From contig NC_091014.1 of assembly GCF_041296385.1 (NCBI RefSeq), positions 16,343,578 through 16,407,577 on the forward strand: a DNA stretch of 64,000 nt, given 5' to 3'. Origin of the DNA: Aphelocoma coerulescens. Taxonomy: Eukaryota; Chordata; Aves; Passeriformes; Corvidae. Positions 60,200 through 64,000 of this stretch are shown one piece after another; position 1 is the stretch's first letter, and the number at the start of each line of letters is the position of its first letter. Position numbers and translations under genes: made by a program. A model generated the notes under the pieces. The model saw only the letters and a list, made by a program, of their open reading frames with translations. It had not been told where the DNA came from and made no database searches.

Positions 60200-63100
60200 T
60201 CTTAAGGCCAGTTAACTGAGGAGTCCCAGCTCTTGACTGTTAGCACTGAAGGAGTTTAATGCCAGTCTGGTGTAATTTTGCTGGACTGTATGGTGCTATT
60301 TATGCTAATATGTATCAAGGGATGTCCTAAGGTGTTCTGTAATAGTAGTTACACATACAAGAATTTTAATATAAAAATCATGTCTGAAATAATAAATCTA
60401 TCTCTTACGTGTAAGTGAAATACTTTTTTTTCCCTTACTTAAAGGTGTAACTGTCCCTAGTAAAGGACATACATTATTTTACTATGAATGTGTGCTTGTG
60501 CTTTGAATTCTGGAAAAGGAATTAATGATGTTCAAGTTCAGCATTTGGAAAGAACTCCAAGCAACAGATACTTATTTTTCATTTTGAATAGTTTTGTAAA
60601 AAATGCTTTTGATTCTTAAACTGTATTAAGTAGTTGTTTCAGATGTTTACTTAAATCAGAATTACAAATCTTAGGGGCTTAAAAACCATCTTGAATGTTA
60701 AATGTTTTCACAGAGCTGACTCATTTTCTGTTAACTGCTGAGGTCTGAGGCTGTTTGGTTTGTCTCCTGGAGAAGAGAATGCATTGTGCTTGAGAAAAAT
60801 GCAAATTCATAGGGATTTCCTTATTGTGGTTTGAGCTTAATATAGACCTAATAATGATTGGATCTTGCTATGTCTCAAATTGGAATGCTATTAGGAAGAG
60901 CTGAATACAAATTGAATGGGTTTATAAGGACTGGGTGCATATTGAGGATACCCCAAGCAATAATAAAATTTTATTGCAGCAAGTTAGCAAAAATGAATTC
61001 CTGTCTTTCAGCATGGTAGTAGAAGGTAACTATTCCTGAGGTACAGGTGTGCAGGAGCAGGACTCACCTGGTGATGTAGAATTTTGAGATTTTAACTGGC
61101 ACTGTGATCCCAGGTTTGCTGAGAGCTGCTGGGCCAGTGCCTCATAGCAAAGGTTAACCATGTCCTGCTTGTAGCATAGCTGGCATGGGATGCAATGAAT
61201 GTCTGCTACAGCACCTGCAGGGCAGAGGCTTTTTAATCTGTGCTCTGCATCCCTCTTTTTGTTTAAGCATCCTAAATGTTGGATACAGCAGTAATCCAGG
61301 ATGGCTAATGTAGAAAATTCAGAAGCTAACGTGCTGATCTTTGGTGGAAACCTCTCCAGCAATGGTCTCCATTCACCTTATAGGCTCCGGGGACTTTGAT
61401 TTTTATCATCTGAAGTGAACCTCATGATTCTGCTGAAGAATCCTCATCTGAGGTAGAGGTGAATACGGGCAATGGTTGGTTAGTACAGACTCATTGTCTG
61501 AGAAGGGTGGAGGCTGCAGCTCAGCCTCTTGCCGTGATGATGAGCAGAGATCTGACAAGATGAAGTGGTTGCTGCTCTTGCTCCCAGTGAACCTCACCAC
61601 ACTGCTGCGAGCTCGGAGCTAGTGGGCATTTGTGAAATTCAACTTGCTAATAGCTTCTTGCATGGGATGCTGCACAAGAGGCTGCACATGCCCAGCAACG
61701 CCACACTTGGATGTTCAAAGCAGCATTTCCAAGCAGCTTGTACTGTTCAGAGGGGTTGCTACATTTCTCTTTTTGTCCCATGTGCTTCTCCTGGATAAGG
61801 GTTTGAACTACTGACCTGCATCAGATCCTTGCTTCTCTCATATGTAGGGTCTTTGGCCAGGAGAATTTTATTATGTCCTATACAGGGACGCAGTCTCTTG
61901 GGGGCATCTGGCAGAGCAGCCTATAGAGGCACATTTCTACTCTGGAGCTGGCTGTTACCTGCAAGATGAGCAGCCCCATCACCACTCGTGCCTGCATTTG
62001 TGATGACGGGTGGTGGTTTCTGTAACACCAGTGCCCAGAGGTGCCAGTACTGTTGACAGCAGTGCCTGAATCCCATGCTCCAGCATGCCCAGGGCTAGCA
62101 GCCTGGCCTGGCCCGGCCCAAAGTGGATGTGAAAATGCCCAGGGGCACAGCTGTAACAGCTTGGAAACCGAGGTAGAGGTGAGAGGAGAGGTTGGTGCTG
62201 GGGTCAGGCAGCCGTCCTCCCTACAAGGGACCATCACTGACACCATTGCTTGCGCAGCCTTTGCTAAGGCTGGAGTTTGTCCAGGATTAAGCTTGAATCG
62301 GGTAAGAGCTGTCTGGCTGGTAAATTTCCTTTTTTATGTCGATTGCCGAAGATTAGCACCAACATGCTTGTTAAACTTCATTGGCTTTTCACTTTTTTTG
62401 GTCATTTTTTTTCTGCCACCGTGGGCAAAAAATTGCAAGCTGGTGATTTCTCTTTCAAGTTGTCATTAAGCTTTTCAGGTCTTGAAATATTTGGTTTCAA
62501 AGACTCACATGCATAACTGTTTAGAAAAGGACTTTTTCCTTCCAAAGTAGAAAATGTGATAACAAGATTAGGATCATGTAACTGAAAAACCACAACTCGT
62601 ATCAGCTAAGGCTGGGTCTGAACTGAAATCTCTGTTGTGCCCTGTGAATGTATTTGAAACCTGTGTTTCTGAGTGTATAATGGCTGAAAAATTGCACTCC
62701 AAGTGCAGTTTTGTTCCAGAAATGCTTGTGTAAAACCTTAATTGCACCCCTGGTTTTGCTCCTTCTTGGTGGTGTCCTGCCCCAGCTGGTGCTGAAGAGC
62801 TGGAGGACAGAACTGTCCCCATGCAAAGAGAGCAGGGCTGTCATCTGATTCTGTCTTCTCCTGGACAGGATCTCTGGAGCATTGAGATGTTTCACAGGTG
62901 TGGTGAAGGGCTTTGTTCACACTATGGCAGCGCAGTATTTACAGTCCAGCAGTAAAAGCATTGGCTTATAGTGTTTGCATTGGCTTCTAGGGCTGAGAGA
63001 AGCTGTCATGTTCCCATTTCAAAACTGAGTGTTCACTCTCTTCAGCTGCTTTCTCTCTTTAGCTGCAGACCACAGGGAACAAAGCTGGTGTTTTTATAAA

Positions 63101-64000
63101 ACTTTTCCCCCTTCCTCTTTAGAGTAGATCTGTATTTTTAGCATACTTACAAGCAAAAAAGACCCCAAATTCTTGGATGCAGCATTTAAATTTGTACTTT
63201 TATATACATAAATATTGAATCTAGCCCCTGTGAACAAGGCTGAGCTCTCCCTGGAAGCTGGGAGATGACTGTGTGCAGCCTCCTGTGCAGACTCTCCCCC
63301 GAAGGCAAGGAGATGGGACTAGAGTGAAGGTTCACAGCACAGCCTCCACTGCCTGGATTTCAGGATCATGCTGGTCCAGAATTAAGGATAAAATTTCCCT
63401 TTCCACCTTTATTCCCAAACCAGAATTTCCTGATCTCTCTTTGTCCAAACGAGCCCTTTCAGCTTGGAGACTTCAGCACAGGAAGGTCTGGGGAGGTTGG
63501 TTTTCTTCTGTCCCTGCTTTGCATGGGACGATGTTGGGCTCTGCAGCCAGGGACGGCAGAATGAGCTGCAGGGGGGTCTCAGCGCCACCAAACAGCCTCG
63601 GGTTTAATTTTAAAAACGCTTTCTCTGCATTTATATGTATTTACATGCTTTAAAGCATTGAACAAAATGAAATTATCTATGATAAATGCGATAATCGCAC
63701 CAGAGTGGCACACACCAATGATGCAGGAAGTGATGTGCCATTTCCAGCTTCAGCACCAGGAGGCACCAGGGCATCGCGTTCATCCCTCCCAACCGTGGGC
63801 AACGTTGTTGGGAGACGGTGGCAATTAACACATCCGGAATTGTGAGTTTTCCCCTTTTTTTAGATTTTTGCTGAGCCAATACATTGGAAGAATTGCCCCT
63901 CTGTGGGTTTGCTCGCGGCAGGGATAAAGCCCGGGCGTTTCAGCACAACCATGAGCCGGCTGAGGAGCAGCATCTTTTAAGGGCCAGACTCTCATCGGGG
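60200..64000. other. TRMU downstream flank, no coding exon recognised
   Basis: In human the next gene after TRMU is CELSR1 on the opposite strand. I looked for its C-terminal exons and saw none, so that gene, if present, lies beyond the window apart from possible 3' UTR. Short frames such as 61030-61362 (minus) show no family resemblance. Confidence 0.5.

Noticed and set aside
61030..61362. 110-codon minus-strand frame, considered as a CELSR1 exon
   Set aside because: No resemblance to the CELSR1 C-terminus or any family I know; no splice context.
61878..62469. Open frames of 122 and 142 codons near 62 kb
   Set aside because: Overlapping frames on opposite strands in a slightly GC-rich patch, with no recognisable domain or splice pattern.

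Overview
The window looks like a bird nuclear genome, on three grounds. Interspersed CR1 LINE fragments carry the avian-type 3' tail of ATTCTATG/ATTCTGTG repeats. Introns are compact and promoters are GC-rich CpG islands. Four intact vertebrate genes can be rebuilt exon by exon with consistent splice phases and family-typical lengths. The species cannot be fixed from sequence alone. No bacterial, plasmid or CRISPR features were seen.

Layout. Bases 1-22.7 kb are gene-poor, AT-rich intergenic DNA. They hold one well-bounded solo LTR (5.48-5.96 kb), a weaker LTR candidate (17.05-17.37 kb), a CR1 3' end (18.23-18.53 kb) and one exon-like open segment (about 8.88-9.08 kb). At 23.4-26.9 kb on the minus strand lies ALG10 (3 exons, 472 aa), the ER enzyme that adds the last glucose to the N-glycan precursor. 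It is head-to-head with TPRKB (27.18-29.28 kb, plus, 4 exons, 175 aa), a KEOPS-complex subunit for tRNA t6A synthesis. The start codons are 246 bp apart in a shared CpG island. Bases 29.3-36.5 kb show no further gene. A CpG island at 36.8-37.65 kb opens GTSE1 (plus, 10 coding exons plus a probable noncoding first exon, 715 aa), a mitotic microtubule/clathrin-associated protein. About 570 bp beyond the GTSE1 poly(A) signal, TRMU begins (49.84-60.11 kb, plus, 11 exons, 417 aa), the mitochondrial tRNA 2-thiouridylase. No coding exon was recognised from 60.2 to 64 kb.

The genes are housekeeping or cell-cycle genes, not one pathway. TPRKB and TRMU both act in tRNA modification (t6A at position 37 and s2U at position 34). 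GTSE1-TRMU adjacency matches human 22q13. ALG10 (human chromosome 12) and TPRKB (human chromosome 2) beside them does not match human order.

Points of most interest are: a 37-bp G-rich minisatellite at the GTSE1 5' end carrying about 19 splice-donor-like GGTGAG words; a probable GC-AG intron in TRMU with a frame-breaking GT donor 5 nt further on; a 14-bp perfect inverted repeat centred on the two divergent start codons of ALG10 and TPRKB; and a dense promoter motif cluster (ZNF143/THAP11-type, CHR-like, CCAAT, E-box) ahead of GTSE1. No clearly novel multi-gene system was found.
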